Source: Lacrimispora saccharolytica
Lineage (GTDB): Bacteria; Bacillota; Clostridia; Lachnospirales; Lachnospiraceae
Direction of reading: 5' to 3'
Length of the DNA stretch: 49,085 bases
Assembly: GCA_016899975.1 (NCBI GenBank)
Contig: JACJJN010000025.1
Coordinates: 1 to 49,085 of the forward strand
The translations under genes and the position numbers were made by a program. How positions within the stretch are numbered: the first letter of the stretch is position 1; each line of letters starts with the position of its first letter. The notes beneath the pieces are model-generated. The model searched no databases, had not been told where the DNA came from, and saw nothing but the letters and a program-made list of their open reading frames with translations. Of this stretch, positions 33,774 to 41,799 are shown in pieces.

Positions 33774-35972
33774 ATGAAAACAGAGTTATTGGCGCCGGCA
33801 GGCTCTTATGAGGCGCTGACGGCGGCTCTGGCGGCGGGGGCGGACGCGGTCTATCTGGGCGGCGCGGCTTTTGGCGCAAGAGCGTATGCAAAGAATCTGA
33901 CGGAGGAGGAAATCCTCCGGGCAATCGATTTCGTGCATCTTCATGGAAAAAAACTGTATCTGACCGTCAATACTCTCTTTAAAGAGGAAGAACTGGAAGA
34001 ACAGCTCTACGAATATCTTCTGCCTTACTATCGGCAGGGGCTGGATGCGGTCATTGTCCAGGATCTGGGAGCGCTGCGGGCGATCCGCCGCTGGTTTCCG
34101 GATCTGGCGGTTCACGCCAGCACGCAGATGACGGTGACCGGTTCCGCGGCGGCGCGGATGCTGGAACAGCAGGGAGTGAGCCGTGTGGTTCCGGCACGGG
34201 AGCTGTCATTGGCAGAGATCCAGAAGATTCACAAAACCACAGGACTGGAAATCGAATGCTTTGTTCATGGAGCGCTGTGCTACTGTTATTCCGGACAGTG
34301 CATGATGTCCAGTTTGATCGGAGGCAGGAGCGGAAACAGGGGAAGATGCGCGCAGCCCTGCCGTCTTCCTTACGAGGTGTATGAGAAAGGCAGAAGGCTG
34401 GGGGAACCGGGCGATGAATATCCGCTCAGTCCCAAAGATATGTGTACCGTGGAGCTGCTGCCGGAGATTCTCCGGGCGGGAGTGACCTCCCTGAAGATCG
34501 AAGGCAGGATGAAAAAGCCGGAATATACGGCAGGTGTTGTGAGTATTTACCGGAAATATCTGGATCTTTATGAGCAGAATCCGGGCAGGTACAAGGTGCT
34601 GCCGGAGGATCTGAAGAAGCTTTACGATATTTACAACCGGGACGGATTTAATCAGAGTTATTATAAAGTGCGCAACGGCCGGGACATGATGGCGCTGAAG
34701 AATGAGAAGCAGACGGTCGGAAGCCGGAGAGGACGCAGGAACGAGCAGCTGTTCTATGAGATCCAGAGAGATTATCTGGATACCATGCCCAAAGAGCCGG
34801 TGAGCGGCTATCTGACGCTGTGCGGAACGATGCCGGCTGCACTGACCGTGTATGCAGGGGAAGCCTGCGTGACCGTGGAAAAGGAAGGAATCCAGAAAGC
34901 GCAGAAACAGCCTCTGACGGAAGAAAGGGTGCGAAGCCAGATGGAAAAGACGGGAAATACACCGTTTTATTTTGAACATCTGGATATTATCATGGATGAG
35001 GATATCTTCCTTCCCATGCAGTTTCTCAGCGAACTGCGCCGGGAAGCGCTGGACCGGCTGGAACAGGAGCTTGTACTGCCGTTCCGCCGCCGGGCACCAA
35101 AAAAGACAGAGGATCCGGCAAAACAGAACGCAGAGAATACAGAGATCAAAGAAATCAAAGTGACGGCTCTGGCGGAAACAAAGAATCAGCTCGGGACTCT
35201 GATGGAGATCCCGGAGATATCCAGAATCTATGCGGATATGTTCTGTTTTTCCCAGGAGAATTATACGGAAGAAGTTCTGATGACACTGGCTGCCGCAGAG
35301 GCGCAGGGAAAAGAACTCTGGCTGGCGCTGCCCCACGCGGTGAGAGACGGGCAGCTCAATCCCTGGAGGGATACTTTCCGGGAGCTGGTTCAGGAAGGCC
35401 TGGGCGGTTTCCTGATCCGGAATCTGGAAACCAGTGCCTTTTTGCAGGAAGCAGGGCTGGCTGACCGGATCCTAACGGATTACAGCCTGTATACGATGAA
35501 TCATGAGGCTCAGCAGTTCTGGGAGGAGCGAAAGACCGCCGGAGATACAGTGCCTTATGAGCTGAACCAGTATGAACTGGCACAGCGGGACAACAGCCGT
35601 AGTGAACTCGTGGTCTATGGCTATCTGCCGATGATGGTATCCGTTCAGTGTGTGAAAAAGACCATGGACGGGTGCAACCGGAAGAAGGCGATGGTTTCTC
35701 TGAAAGACCGTTACGGGAAGTCTTTTCCGGTGAAATGTTACTGCGATTTCTGTTATAATGTGGTTTACAACAGTGTGCCGCTGGGGCTTTTGAAGGAAGC
35801 GGAGGCGGTGAAAAAATTGTCGCCGCGTTCCGTACGGCTTTCCTTTTCCTTTGAGAGCGCAGGGGAGACGAAAGAGATTGCGGAGCAGTTTCTTCGGGCG
35901 TATCTGCATGGCAGTGTGCCGGAAACGGACAGAGAATATACCAGGGGGCATTTCCGCCGCAGGGTAGAGTAA
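33774..35972 (+). CDS. U32 family peptidase-like protein (RlhA/TrhP type)
   Basis: A 732-residue protein. Residues 1-330 are the U32 core: ELLAPAGSYEALTAALAAGA, DAVYLGG, FVHGALCYCYSGQCMMSSL and RGRCAQPCRLPYEV, whose cysteines (with others near the C-end, VKCYCDFCYN) may bind an iron-sulphur cluster. The middle carries a DUF3656-like collagenase-type domain. Named peptidases, U32 members RlhA, TrhP and UbiU/V in E. coli act in hydroxylation of RNA or ubiquinone, so tRNA or rRNA hydroxylation is a fair guess; the substrate here is unknown. Confidence 0.88.
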   Translation: MKTELLAPAGSYEALTAALAAGADAVYLGGAAFGARAYAKNLTEEEILRAIDFVHLHGKKLYLTVNTLFKEEELEEQLYEYLLPYYRQGLDAVIVQDLGALRAIRRWFPDLAVHASTQMTVTGSAAARMLEQQGVSRVVPARELSLAEIQKIHKTTGLEIECFVHGALCYCYSGQCMMSSLIGGRSGNRGRCAQPCRLPYEVYEKGRRLGEPGDEYPLSPKDMCTVELLPEILRAGVTSLKIEGRMKKPEYTAGVVSIYRKYLDLYEQNPGRYKVLPEDLKKLYDIYNRDGFNQSYYKVRNGRDMMALKNEKQTVGSRRGRRNEQLFYEIQRDYLDTMPKEPVSGYLTLCGTMPAALTVYAGEACVTVEKEGIQKAQKQPLTEERVRSQMEKTGNTPFYFEHLDIIMDEDIFLPMQFLSELRREALDRLEQELVLPFRRRAPKKTEDPAKQNAENTEIKEIKVTALAETKNQLGTLMEIPEISRIYADMFCFSQENYTEEVLMTLAAAEAQGKELWLALPHAVRDGQLNPWRDTFRELVQEGLGGFLIRNLETSAFLQEAGLADRILTDYSLYTMNHEAQQFWEERKTAGDTVPYELNQYELAQRDNSRSELVVYGYLPMMVSVQCVKKTMDGCNRKKAMVSLKDRYGKSFPVKCYCDFCYNVVYNSVPLGLLKEAEAVKKLSPRSVRLSFSFESAGETKEIAEQFLRAYLHGSVPETDREYTRGHFRRRVE

Positions 35973-35982
35973 GGGGAAATAT

Positions 35983-37500
35983 ATGGTTAATGTTATCGTA
36001 CAATTATCAAAATATCTGATCACGCTTCTGATGGTGCTTTTTACCGTTCAGTCTTTTCTGGCGCTGCGGGAGAGGGATGAGGAAGAGAGAAGCTACATTC
36101 TTGAAAAGCAGATCCTTATGATCCTGCTGATGAACTTTATCTGCTTTTTCGTCATGTACCTTCAGGAACGGGAGTTTTATATTATCAAGATGTTCCTGTG
36201 CACGCTGGGATATCTTCTGGGTGTGCAGGTGGTGTACCGGCTGTTGTTTAAAAAGGCGTCCATGATCCTTCTGAACAATATGTGTATGCTGCTGTGTATC
36301 GGTCTGATCATGCTTACAAGGCTGAACGCTGCCAGAGCGGAGACGCAGTTTAAGATCATTGTGATATCCACGCTGCTTTCGTTCATCGTTCCGGTGATCA
36401 TCCGCAAAGTAAAAATACTGAAAGATCTGACCTGGCTGTACGGAATCGCCGGTCTTTTGATGATCGGAGCGGTGCTTGTGCTTGCTGTGACCTCGAGAGG
36501 CGCCAAGCTTTCCATCCAGTTCGGAGGGGAAAACGGATTTACCTTCCAGTTTTCTGAATTTGTCAAGATCACTCTTGTATTCTTTATGGCCGGTATGCTC
36601 CGGGAGGACAATTCCTTCCGGAAGGTTGTGATCACTACCGTGGTGGCGGCGCTGCATGTGCTGATCCTGGTGGCATCCACGGACCTTGGAACCGCGCTGG
36701 TGTATTTTGTGGCTTATGTGGTGGTCATTTATCTGGCGACGCGAAAGCCCGTGTATCCGCTGCTTGGTCTGGGAGGCATGGCGGTCGCCTGTGTGGCGGC
36801 GTATTTTCTTTTCAGTCATGTGCGTACCAGGGTTCAGGTCTGGAGGGATCCTTTCAGCAATTATGATGCGGGTTACCAGGTGATCCAGGCGCTGTTCGGA
36901 CTGAGCTCCGGCGGCTGGTTCGGAACCGGATTGTTTGAGGGATCGCCCACAAGCATCCCGCTTGCGACGATGGATGCGACGTTCTGTGCGATCTGCGAGG
37001 AGATGGGCGTTATTTTTGGAATCTGCCTGATCCTGCTCTGTATGTCCATGTTCCTTTTGATTGTCAACATTTCGATGAAGATGAACAAAAGATTTTATAA
37101 ACTGATCGCGATGGGCCTCGGCTCTGAGTACGCGATCCAGGTATTCCTGACCATCGGGGGGATCACAAAGTTTATTCCGCTGACAGGTATCACGCTGCCG
37201 CTGGTAAGCTACGGCGGAAGCTCCATGCTGTGTACCATTTTGATGTTCTCGATCATTCAGGGACTGTATATCTTAAGGGAAGACGAAGGTGAAGCGCTTG
37301 CGAAAAGAAACAAACAAAAACGGAAAAAGTCAAAAACAACCGCAAAAACCGGCTCGGGACCGGCAGACAAAACGTCAGGGAACGCCGGCAGGAAAAAGCC
37401 GCAGCCAACAGGCCGCGGAACGGGAAGAACAGACATCCCGGAAGAAGACGACCTCGGACGGAGAATCGAAGAACAGACAGAAAAAAGCCTCCGCTGGTAA
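35983..37500 (+). CDS. FtsW/RodA/SpoVE-family peptidoglycan polymerase
   Basis: A 505-residue SEDS protein with about ten or more membrane spans. The family marks are seen: QFSEFVKITLVFFMAGML, STDLGTALVYFVAY, the loop YQVIQALFGLSSGGWFGTGL and the C-terminal KFIPLTGITLPLVSYGGSSM. It polymerises lipid II into glycan strands with a partner class-B PBP, here encoded next door. The last 75 residues are a cytoplasmic Lys/Arg/Pro-rich tail (ALAKRNKQKRKKSKT on) that is also read in the +1-shifted frame as the start of the PBP. RBS AAGGGGA. An extra set of spans precedes the usual start of the family, as in actinobacterial-like rodA-pbpA pairs. Confidence 0.9.
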   Translation: MVNVIVQLSKYLITLLMVLFTVQSFLALRERDEEERSYILEKQILMILLMNFICFFVMYLQEREFYIIKMFLCTLGYLLGVQVVYRLLFKKASMILLNNMCMLLCIGLIMLTRLNAARAETQFKIIVISTLLSFIVPVIIRKVKILKDLTWLYGIAGLLMIGAVLVLAVTSRGAKLSIQFGGENGFTFQFSEFVKITLVFFMAGMLREDNSFRKVVITTVVAALHVLILVASTDLGTALVYFVAYVVVIYLATRKPVYPLLGLGGMAVACVAAYFLFSHVRTRVQVWRDPFSNYDAGYQVIQALFGLSSGGWFGTGLFEGSPTSIPLATMDATFCAICEEMGVIFGICLILLCMSMFLLIVNISMKMNKRFYKLIAMGLGSEYAIQVFLTIGGITKFIPLTGITLPLVSYGGSSMLCTILMFSIIQGLYILREDEGEALAKRNKQKRKKSKTTAKTGSGPADKTSGNAGRKKPQPTGRGTGRTDIPEEDDLGRRIEEQTEKSLRW

Positions 37501-38902
37501 TCCGGGACGGCCGTATTTTATCGTGTCTTATCTGTTTATCGGTATTTTCCTGTCTCTGATCGCGTACCTGGTTTACTTCAATGTGACACAGAAAGAGACG
37601 TATCTGAGCGATTCTCATAATACCCGACAGAAGGATTATGCGGAGAAGGTCATCCGCGGAAGCATCATTTCCTCGGACAATGTGGAACTGGCGCGTACCG
37701 ATGTGGATGAGGAGGGAAATGAGACAAGAGTATATCCTCATGCGGAACTTTTTGCCCATGTGGTCGGGTATCTGAGCAAAGGAAGCAGCGGCCTGGAGGC
37801 CACGCAAAACTATCAGCTGCTGGAATCCCATGCCGATCCGCTGGAACGGCTGAAAAACGAGTTTAAGGATCAGAAGAATATTGGTGACAATGTGATCACC
37901 ACCATCAACTCCCATATGCAGCAGGTAGCCTACGATGCATTGGGGGATCATAAGGGCGCGGTGATCGCTCTGGAACCGGATACGGGAAGGGTGCTGGTGA
38001 GCGTCAGCAAGCCTTCCTTCAATCCGAATAATATTGATGAGGAATGGGAAAGCCTGAACGCGGACAGTGACAGCGGAGTGTTCCTGAACCGGGGACTTCA
38101 GGGCCAGTATCCGCCGGGATCAACGTTCAAGATCGTAACGGCCCTGGCGTATCTGCGTCAGAATCAGACGGTGGACGGCTTTTCCTTCGACTGTGAGGGA
38201 GAACTGACCAGCGGAAACTATACGCTCCACTGCGCGGGCAACAGCGTTCATGGGCAGCAGGATTTTTACGAAGCGTTTGCCAATTCCTGCAATACGGCGT
38301 TTGCTACGATCGGACTGTCTCTGGACAAGGGAGGATTTCAGACGCTTGCAGACAGCCTGTATCTGAACAGCAGGCTGGATCTGGAACTGCCGACCAGCCG
38401 CTCCCGCTTTTCTGTGGACAGTTCCACGGCGGAGGCGCTGATGATGCAGACTTCCATCGGTCAGGGAAATACGGTGGTTACGCCGATGGAGATGGCTCTG
38501 ATCACCGCGGCGGTGGCAAATGACGGTGTGATGATGAAACCATATTTTGTAGACCGGGTGGAATCGCACGACGGAACACTGGTGGAGGAATACGAATCCG
38601 AACGTCTGGCGGAGGTGATGAGTACCTCGGAAGCAGATAAGCTGACGGAGCTGATGCTTGGCGTTGTGAAAGACGGTACGGCAAGATCCCTCAATGATCT
38701 GGATTACAATATTGCGGGAAAAACCGGTTCGGCGGAACATGGAGATATGACGGAGGATACTCATTCCTGGTTTGTCGGATTTTCCAACGCGGAGGATCCG
38801 GATCTGGTGGTTGCTGTGATCGCGGAGGCTGCCGGAAGCGGAAGTTCCGTGGCGACTCCGATCGCCCGTCAGGTTTTTGAAGCATATTACGGAGACCGTT
38901 AA
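37289..38902 (+). CDS. Penicillin-binding transpeptidase (class B, PBPA-like)
   Basis: A 537-residue D,D-transpeptidase. Start GTG 37289 behind AAGGGA (8-nt spacing) lies 212 nt inside the preceding SEDS gene. The N-terminal 72 residues are basic, low complexity and cytoplasmic; one span follows (IVSYLFIGIFLSLIAYLVYF), then the outside part. Catalytic motifs: STFK (278-281), SCN (333-335), KTG (478-480). No in-frame ATG, GTG or TTG with an RBS exists before the membrane span; GTG near 37522 would cut into it. Size and the SEDS partner recall mycobacterial RodA-PbpA. It cross-links new glycan made by its partner. Confidence 0.88.
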   Translation: MKRLRKETNKNGKSQKQPQKPARDRQTKRQGTPAGKSRSQQAAEREEQTSRKKTTSDGESKNRQKKASAGNPGRPYFIVSYLFIGIFLSLIAYLVYFNVTQKETYLSDSHNTRQKDYAEKVIRGSIISSDNVELARTDVDEEGNETRVYPHAELFAHVVGYLSKGSSGLEATQNYQLLESHADPLERLKNEFKDQKNIGDNVITTINSHMQQVAYDALGDHKGAVIALEPDTGRVLVSVSKPSFNPNNIDEEWESLNADSDSGVFLNRGLQGQYPPGSTFKIVTALAYLRQNQTVDGFSFDCEGELTSGNYTLHCAGNSVHGQQDFYEAFANSCNTAFATIGLSLDKGGFQTLADSLYLNSRLDLELPTSRSRFSVDSSTAEALMMQTSIGQGNTVVTPMEMALITAAVANDGVMMKPYFVDRVESHDGTLVEEYESERLAEVMSTSEADKLTELMLGVVKDGTARSLNDLDYNIAGKTGSAEHGDMTEDTHSWFVGFSNAEDPDLVVAVIAEAAGSGSSVATPIARQVFEAYYGDR

Positions 38903-38907
38903 GATAC

Positions 38908-38962
38908 GCTGCCGGCCACACGGGGAACAGGAAAAGAACTGTTCCGCTGTGCGGCCGGCAGC
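38908..38962 (+). terminator. Long hairpin after the PBP gene
   Basis: GCTGCCGGCCACACGGGGAA (from 38908) folds back on TTCCGCTGTGCGGCCGGCAGC ending 38962 region, with internal GAACAG/CTGTTC. Only ACTTTATGG follows, so a weak U-run; termination is likely but not certain. Confidence 0.65.
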
Positions 38963-38971
38963 ACTTTATGG

Positions 38972-39000
38972 TTGCGTCTGCGAAGAAAATGGCGTATACT
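38972..39000 (+). promoter_or_regulatory. Promoter of the Nudix gene (TTGCGT type)
   Basis: TTGCGT (38972-38977), 17-base spacer, TATACT (38995-39000). The transcription start would fall at about 39006-39008, directly at the AGGAGGA ribosome binding site (39008-39014), leaving a leader of only about 14 nt. Confidence 0.75.
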
Positions 39001-39020
39001 TTGACTCAGGAGGACGCAAG

Positions 39021-39473
39021 ATGATAGAAGCAGTAAGCTGTGGAGGAGTTGTCATTCATCGCGGGAAGATTCTGACACTGTATAAAAATTATAAAAATAA
39101 ATATACCTGCTGGGTGCTCCCGAAAGGCACTGTTGAGGAGGGGGAAGATTTTAAGGAAACTGCTGTCCGCGAAGTGTATGAGGAAGCGGGAGCCCTTGCG
39201 TCGGCGGTCCGGTATGTGGGCAAGAGCCAGTACAGCTTTAAGATTCCTGAAGGAAACGTACACAAAGTGGTACACTGGTATCTGATGAGTTCTCAGAGTT
39301 TTCACAGCAGGCCGCAGCGGGAGGAATACTTTGTGGATTCCGGTTATTACAAATTCCATGAGGCTTACCATCTGCTGAAATTTTCCAATGAGAAACAGAT
39401 ACTGGAGACTGCCTATGAGGAATACCTGGAGCTGAAAAAAGCAAATCTCTGGGGAAATCGGAAATATTATTGA
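39021..39473 (+). CDS. Nudix hydrolase
   Basis: A 150-residue protein. The Nudix box is complete: G36-x5-E42-x7-R50-E51-x2-E54-E55-x-G57 (KGTVEEGEDFKETAVREVY then EEAGA). It cleaves a nucleoside diphosphate linked to another group; the substrate cannot be read from the sequence, though the small size and CWVLPKGTVE opening fit the diadenosine-polyphosphate / diphosphoinositol-type group. ATG 39021 follows AGGAGGA. The longer frame upstream to 38877 is noise. Followed after 13 nt by a conserved hypothetical gene. Confidence 0.9.
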   Translation: MIEAVSCGGVVIHRGKILTLYKNYKNKYTCWVLPKGTVEEGEDFKETAVREVYEEAGALASAVRYVGKSQYSFKIPEGNVHKVVHWYLMSSQSFHSRPQREEYFVDSGYYKFHEAYHLLKFSNEKQILETAYEEYLELKKANLWGNRKYY

Positions 39474-39486
39474 AGGATGGGATTTC

Positions 39487-39819
39487 ATGCTGACATGGTA
39501 TAAAAATCTGTATCTGGGAAATACTGTCAGAGGACAGGAAAGAAAGCTGATCCGGCGGCTGGAGAAAGGAAAACCGGTGCCGGGCGTATGGCTTGTGACG
39601 ATTGCTTCCAACGAGGAAAACAATCTGGATCTGATACCGTCAGAGCTTCTGCTTCAGAAAGCGCTGAGGGTTCAGTGCCCGATGATCGTGGGGATCGGTT
39701 TTACCCGCCTGGAGGCGTTGTTGATTTTGGTGCAGATCGTACAGGAGGTTTACCGGGAGACAAAAGATATGAATATCAGAGCCTGGCTTCTGGAGCGGGC
39801 AGATGGAGGTAAAATTTAA
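39487..39819 (+). CDS. Conserved hypothetical protein, 110 residues
   Basis: ATG 39487 with GGATGGG upstream. The product begins MLTWYKNLYLGNTVRGQERK, then a basic stretch and a beta-rich core (GVWLVTIASNEENNLDLIPS, LLLQKALRVQCPMIVGIGFT) ending in a helix (EALLILVQIVQEVYRETKDM). No signal peptide or membrane span. I recall similar uncharacterised proteins in Lachnospiraceae but know no function. It lies between the Nudix gene and DUF2953 gene at short distances (13 and 12 nt), so it is co-transcribed with them. Confidence 0.7.
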   Translation: MLTWYKNLYLGNTVRGQERKLIRRLEKGKPVPGVWLVTIASNEENNLDLIPSELLLQKALRVQCPMIVGIGFTRLEALLILVQIVQEVYRETKDMNIRAWLLERADGGKI

Positions 39820-39831
39820 CAGGAGTTACAA

Positions 39832-40908
39832 ATGGTACATATTTTGTTGCTGATACTGAAAATAATAGGAATTGTACTGCTGGTTCTCCTTTTCCTGCTG
39901 CTTCTGATCCTTTGTTCGCTTCTGTTTGTCCCTGTCCGCTATTACGGAGAGATCCACAAACAGGAAGATGGTCTGGAAAAACTGGCGGTCCGCGGGAAAG
40001 TTTCCTGGTTGTTCCGGCTGTTTGTACTGGAGGGCATCTATCGGAACGGACAGGCGAAAGGCGCTGTCAGAGTGCTGGGAATTCCTCTGCACAGGTTCGG
40101 CAGAGGAGACCGGCCAGGGAAAGAAAAGCAGGAAGGCGAAAGAACGGCCGCAAAGGCAGAAAAGGGAGAGAACGTAGAAACTCCGGAGAAAGAAGCCGCA
40201 AAAAAAGTGATTGCGGAAAAAGAAACCCTGAAAAAAGAAACTGCGAAAGCGAATTATGAACCGGAGGAAAGCGTTTCGGGAAAGGAACTGGAGCGTGATG
40301 CAAAGCAGGAGAGCAGGAGACAGATGGAAGCAATCTCTGCGGAAGAACATCCGGAACAAATAACGCAGGATTCCGGAGAGATTCCATGGGAGAAAGCCGT
40401 ACGGTTTCTTCAGTGGATCGGAAGAAAGGTTTCCGGATGTTTTCGCATGGTATTCCGGTGGCTGGGAAAACTTTTTGGATTCCCGCAGCGCATCGCCGGT
40501 ATTCTGAACCGAACCCGGGAATCGCTGCAGCGTTTGAAGAGAACCTGCAGGGAGTGGAAACGATTTTTGTCCTCGGAGCCTTTTCAGGAAGGTATGAAAC
40601 TGCTGATGAGGGAAATCCTCGGGCTGCTCCGGGAAATACGTCCGAGAAAGGTAAAAGGCGAACTGAAATTCGGTTTTGAGGATCCGGCTGTGACCGGTCA
40701 GGCGCTTGGAGCGCTGAGCCTGTTTTATCCGGCGCTTCCGCAGGAACTGAAGATCATGCCGGTATTTGAACAGAAACTTTTCCGCACGGATATGAGTTTT
40801 GCGGGCAGGATTTATGGAATTACACTGGTCCGGATGCTTTGGCATCTGTATCGTGACAGAAATATCAGGATTCTATACAGAAAATTCCGTAACAGTTCAG
40901 CCGGCTGA
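39832..40908 (+). CDS. DUF2953 (YtfI-like) sporulation-associated membrane protein
   Basis: A 358-residue protein. N-terminal span (ILLLILKIIGIVLLVLLFLL), then VPVRYYGEIHKQEDGLEKLA and the conserved KVSWLFRLF segment of DUF2953; a long charged region (about 90-185, Lys/Glu-rich) and a helical end with LLREIRPRKVKGELKFGFED, the usual second conserved block. In Bacillus ytfI lies beside ytfJ (gerW), as here. The last residues (SSAG) and the stop TGA (40906-40908) are provided by the palindromic element that starts at about 40885, so the native C-end has been replaced. Confidence 0.82.
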   Translation: MVHILLLILKIIGIVLLVLLFLLLLILCSLLFVPVRYYGEIHKQEDGLEKLAVRGKVSWLFRLFVLEGIYRNGQAKGAVRVLGIPLHRFGRGDRPGKEKQEGERTAAKAEKGENVETPEKEAAKKVIAEKETLKKETAKANYEPEESVSGKELERDAKQESRRQMEAISAEEHPEQITQDSGEIPWEKAVRFLQWIGRKVSGCFRMVFRWLGKLFGFPQRIAGILNRTRESLQRLKRTCREWKRFLSSEPFQEGMKLLMREILGLLREIRPRKVKGELKFGFEDPAVTGQALGALSLFYPALPQELKIMPVFEQKLFRTDMSFAGRIYGITLVRMLWHLYRDRNIRILYRKFRNSSAG

Positions 40909-41026
40909 ACTGTTACGGCATCCGCCTATGAAAAATCGCTCTGCGATGGGGCGGATGCATGCAGCCATTATGTTTTCATACGGTTTGCGCAGTAAATGCG
41001 CAAACCTGGGCTGAATAGTTACAGAA
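40885..41026. repeat. MITE-like palindromic element between the DUF2953 and gerW genes
   Basis: About 140 bp bounded by inverted ends TTCCGTAACAGTTCAGCC (40885-40902) and, on the other strand, TTCTGTAACTATTCAGCC (41026-41009), 15 of 18 identical. Inside are a perfect 15+15 palindrome (40888-40917), GCATCCGCC/GGCGGATGC (40918-40926 with 40950-40958) enclosing ATCGC/GCGAT, and GGTTTGCGCA/TGCGCAAACC (40982-40991 with 40997-41006). No coding capacity. Its look is that of a miniature inverted-repeat or REP-type element. Confidence 0.7.
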
Positions 41027-41049
41027 TTTCAATACAAGGAGGCAGAAAA

Positions 41050-41457
41050 ATGGCAGAAAAAGAAAATAATTTTCAGTCGACGGTGGAAGCGCTGTTCAAG
41101 GGAATGGACAGCTTTATCACCACAAAGACCGTTGTAGGAGAAGCGATCCACATTAACGATACGATCCTGCTTCCGCTGGTGGACGTATCCTTTGGTGTTG
41201 CGGCAGGAGCATTTCAGGAGAATGCCAAGAGCAATGGCGGCGGAGGAATGGGAGGAAAAATCTCACCCAGCGCCGTTCTGGTGATCAACAAAAACGGAAC
41301 CCGTCTTGTAAATATCAAGAATCAGGATGCGGTGTCCAAAGTGATCGATATGGCTCCGGACATCATCAGCCGTTTCAGCCAGAAGGGCGGAGAAAAGGAG
41401 TATACAGCGGAAGAAGTAGAGCATATAATAAATCAAGAGGGAAGTCAAAAGGAGTAG
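41050..41457 (+). CDS. gerW: GerW/YtfJ family sporulation protein
   Basis: A 135-residue protein: VEALFKGMDSFITTKTVVGE, ILLPLVDVSFGVAAGAF, a Gly-rich loop SNGGGGMGGKISPSAVLVIN and KNGTRLVNIKNQDAVSKVID. These are the family marks of YtfJ/GerW, made in the forespore and needed for normal germination in Bacillus. RBS AAGGAGG, ATG 41050. The palindromic element lies between it and the DUF2953 gene. Its stop is followed at 4 nt by a small membrane protein gene. Confidence 0.92.
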   Translation: MAEKENNFQSTVEALFKGMDSFITTKTVVGEAIHINDTILLPLVDVSFGVAAGAFQENAKSNGGGGMGGKISPSAVLVINKNGTRLVNIKNQDAVSKVIDMAPDIISRFSQKGGEKEYTAEEVEHIINQEGSQKE

Positions 41458-41461
41458 ACAT

Positions 41462-41599
41462 GTGTGTCGGATTCTTGGCTTTTTACTGTTCTGGATCGGT
41501 ATCGGGATTCTGATCGGAATGCTGATACCGAATTCGTTCCTTTGTGTGCTGGCTGCGGCATTGCTGCTCCTTTTGGGGTATAATATTTTCTGCAGTTAA
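41462..41599 (+). CDS. 45-residue two-span membrane protein downstream of gerW
   Basis: GTG 41462 with GGAG seven nt upstream. Product: MCRILGFLLFWIGIGILIG, then MLIPNS, then FLCVLAAALLLLLGYNIFCS, i.e. two hydrophobic helices joined by a short polar turn. Too short for standard gene calling. A start in another frame (ATG 41460) gives only 17 residues. Short proteins of the same shape and ending (GYN-x-F-C) are, in my recollection, found after gerW in other Clostridia, but no function is known to me. Confidence 0.6.
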   Translation: MCRILGFLLFWIGIGILIGMLIPNSFLCVLAAALLLLLGYNIFCS

Positions 41600-41667
41600 T
41601 ACTTCATTCAAGAATCTTTAAGAAAAAGTGTCATGTTTTTTTAATATTTCTCTGTTATAGTAGAGTC

Positions 41668-41797
41668 ATAAGAAATACAGAGAATATATTAGACTAACAT
41701 GTCCGCAAAAAAGCCGTCGTGCATCGAAAGAATGCCGGCGGCTTTTCTGAGTATATTTTGCAGCTGCTCCGTCAGACGGGCAGCTGATGTATTTTTA
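41668..41797 (+). ncRNA. Possible small RNA or double terminator region
   Basis: An extended -10 TGTTATAGT (41653-41661) without a good -35 could start a transcript near 41668. It would run into stem AAAAGCCGTCG (41709-41719) / CGGCGGCTTTT (41736-41746) and then CAGCTGC-T-CCGTC / GACGG-GCAGCTG (41761-41786) followed by ATGTATTTTT. Both stems also suit termination of the gerW transcript, so an RNA gene is only a possibility. Confidence 0.3.
41709..41750 (+). terminator. Terminator after the gerW unit
   Basis: Stem of 11 bp (41709-41719 with 41736-41746, one G-U), loop GCATCGAAAGAATG-like, ending in TTTT of the stem and CTGAG. A second, stronger hairpin at 41761-41786 follows with TATTTTT. Confidence 0.65.
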
Positions 41798-41799
41798 AA

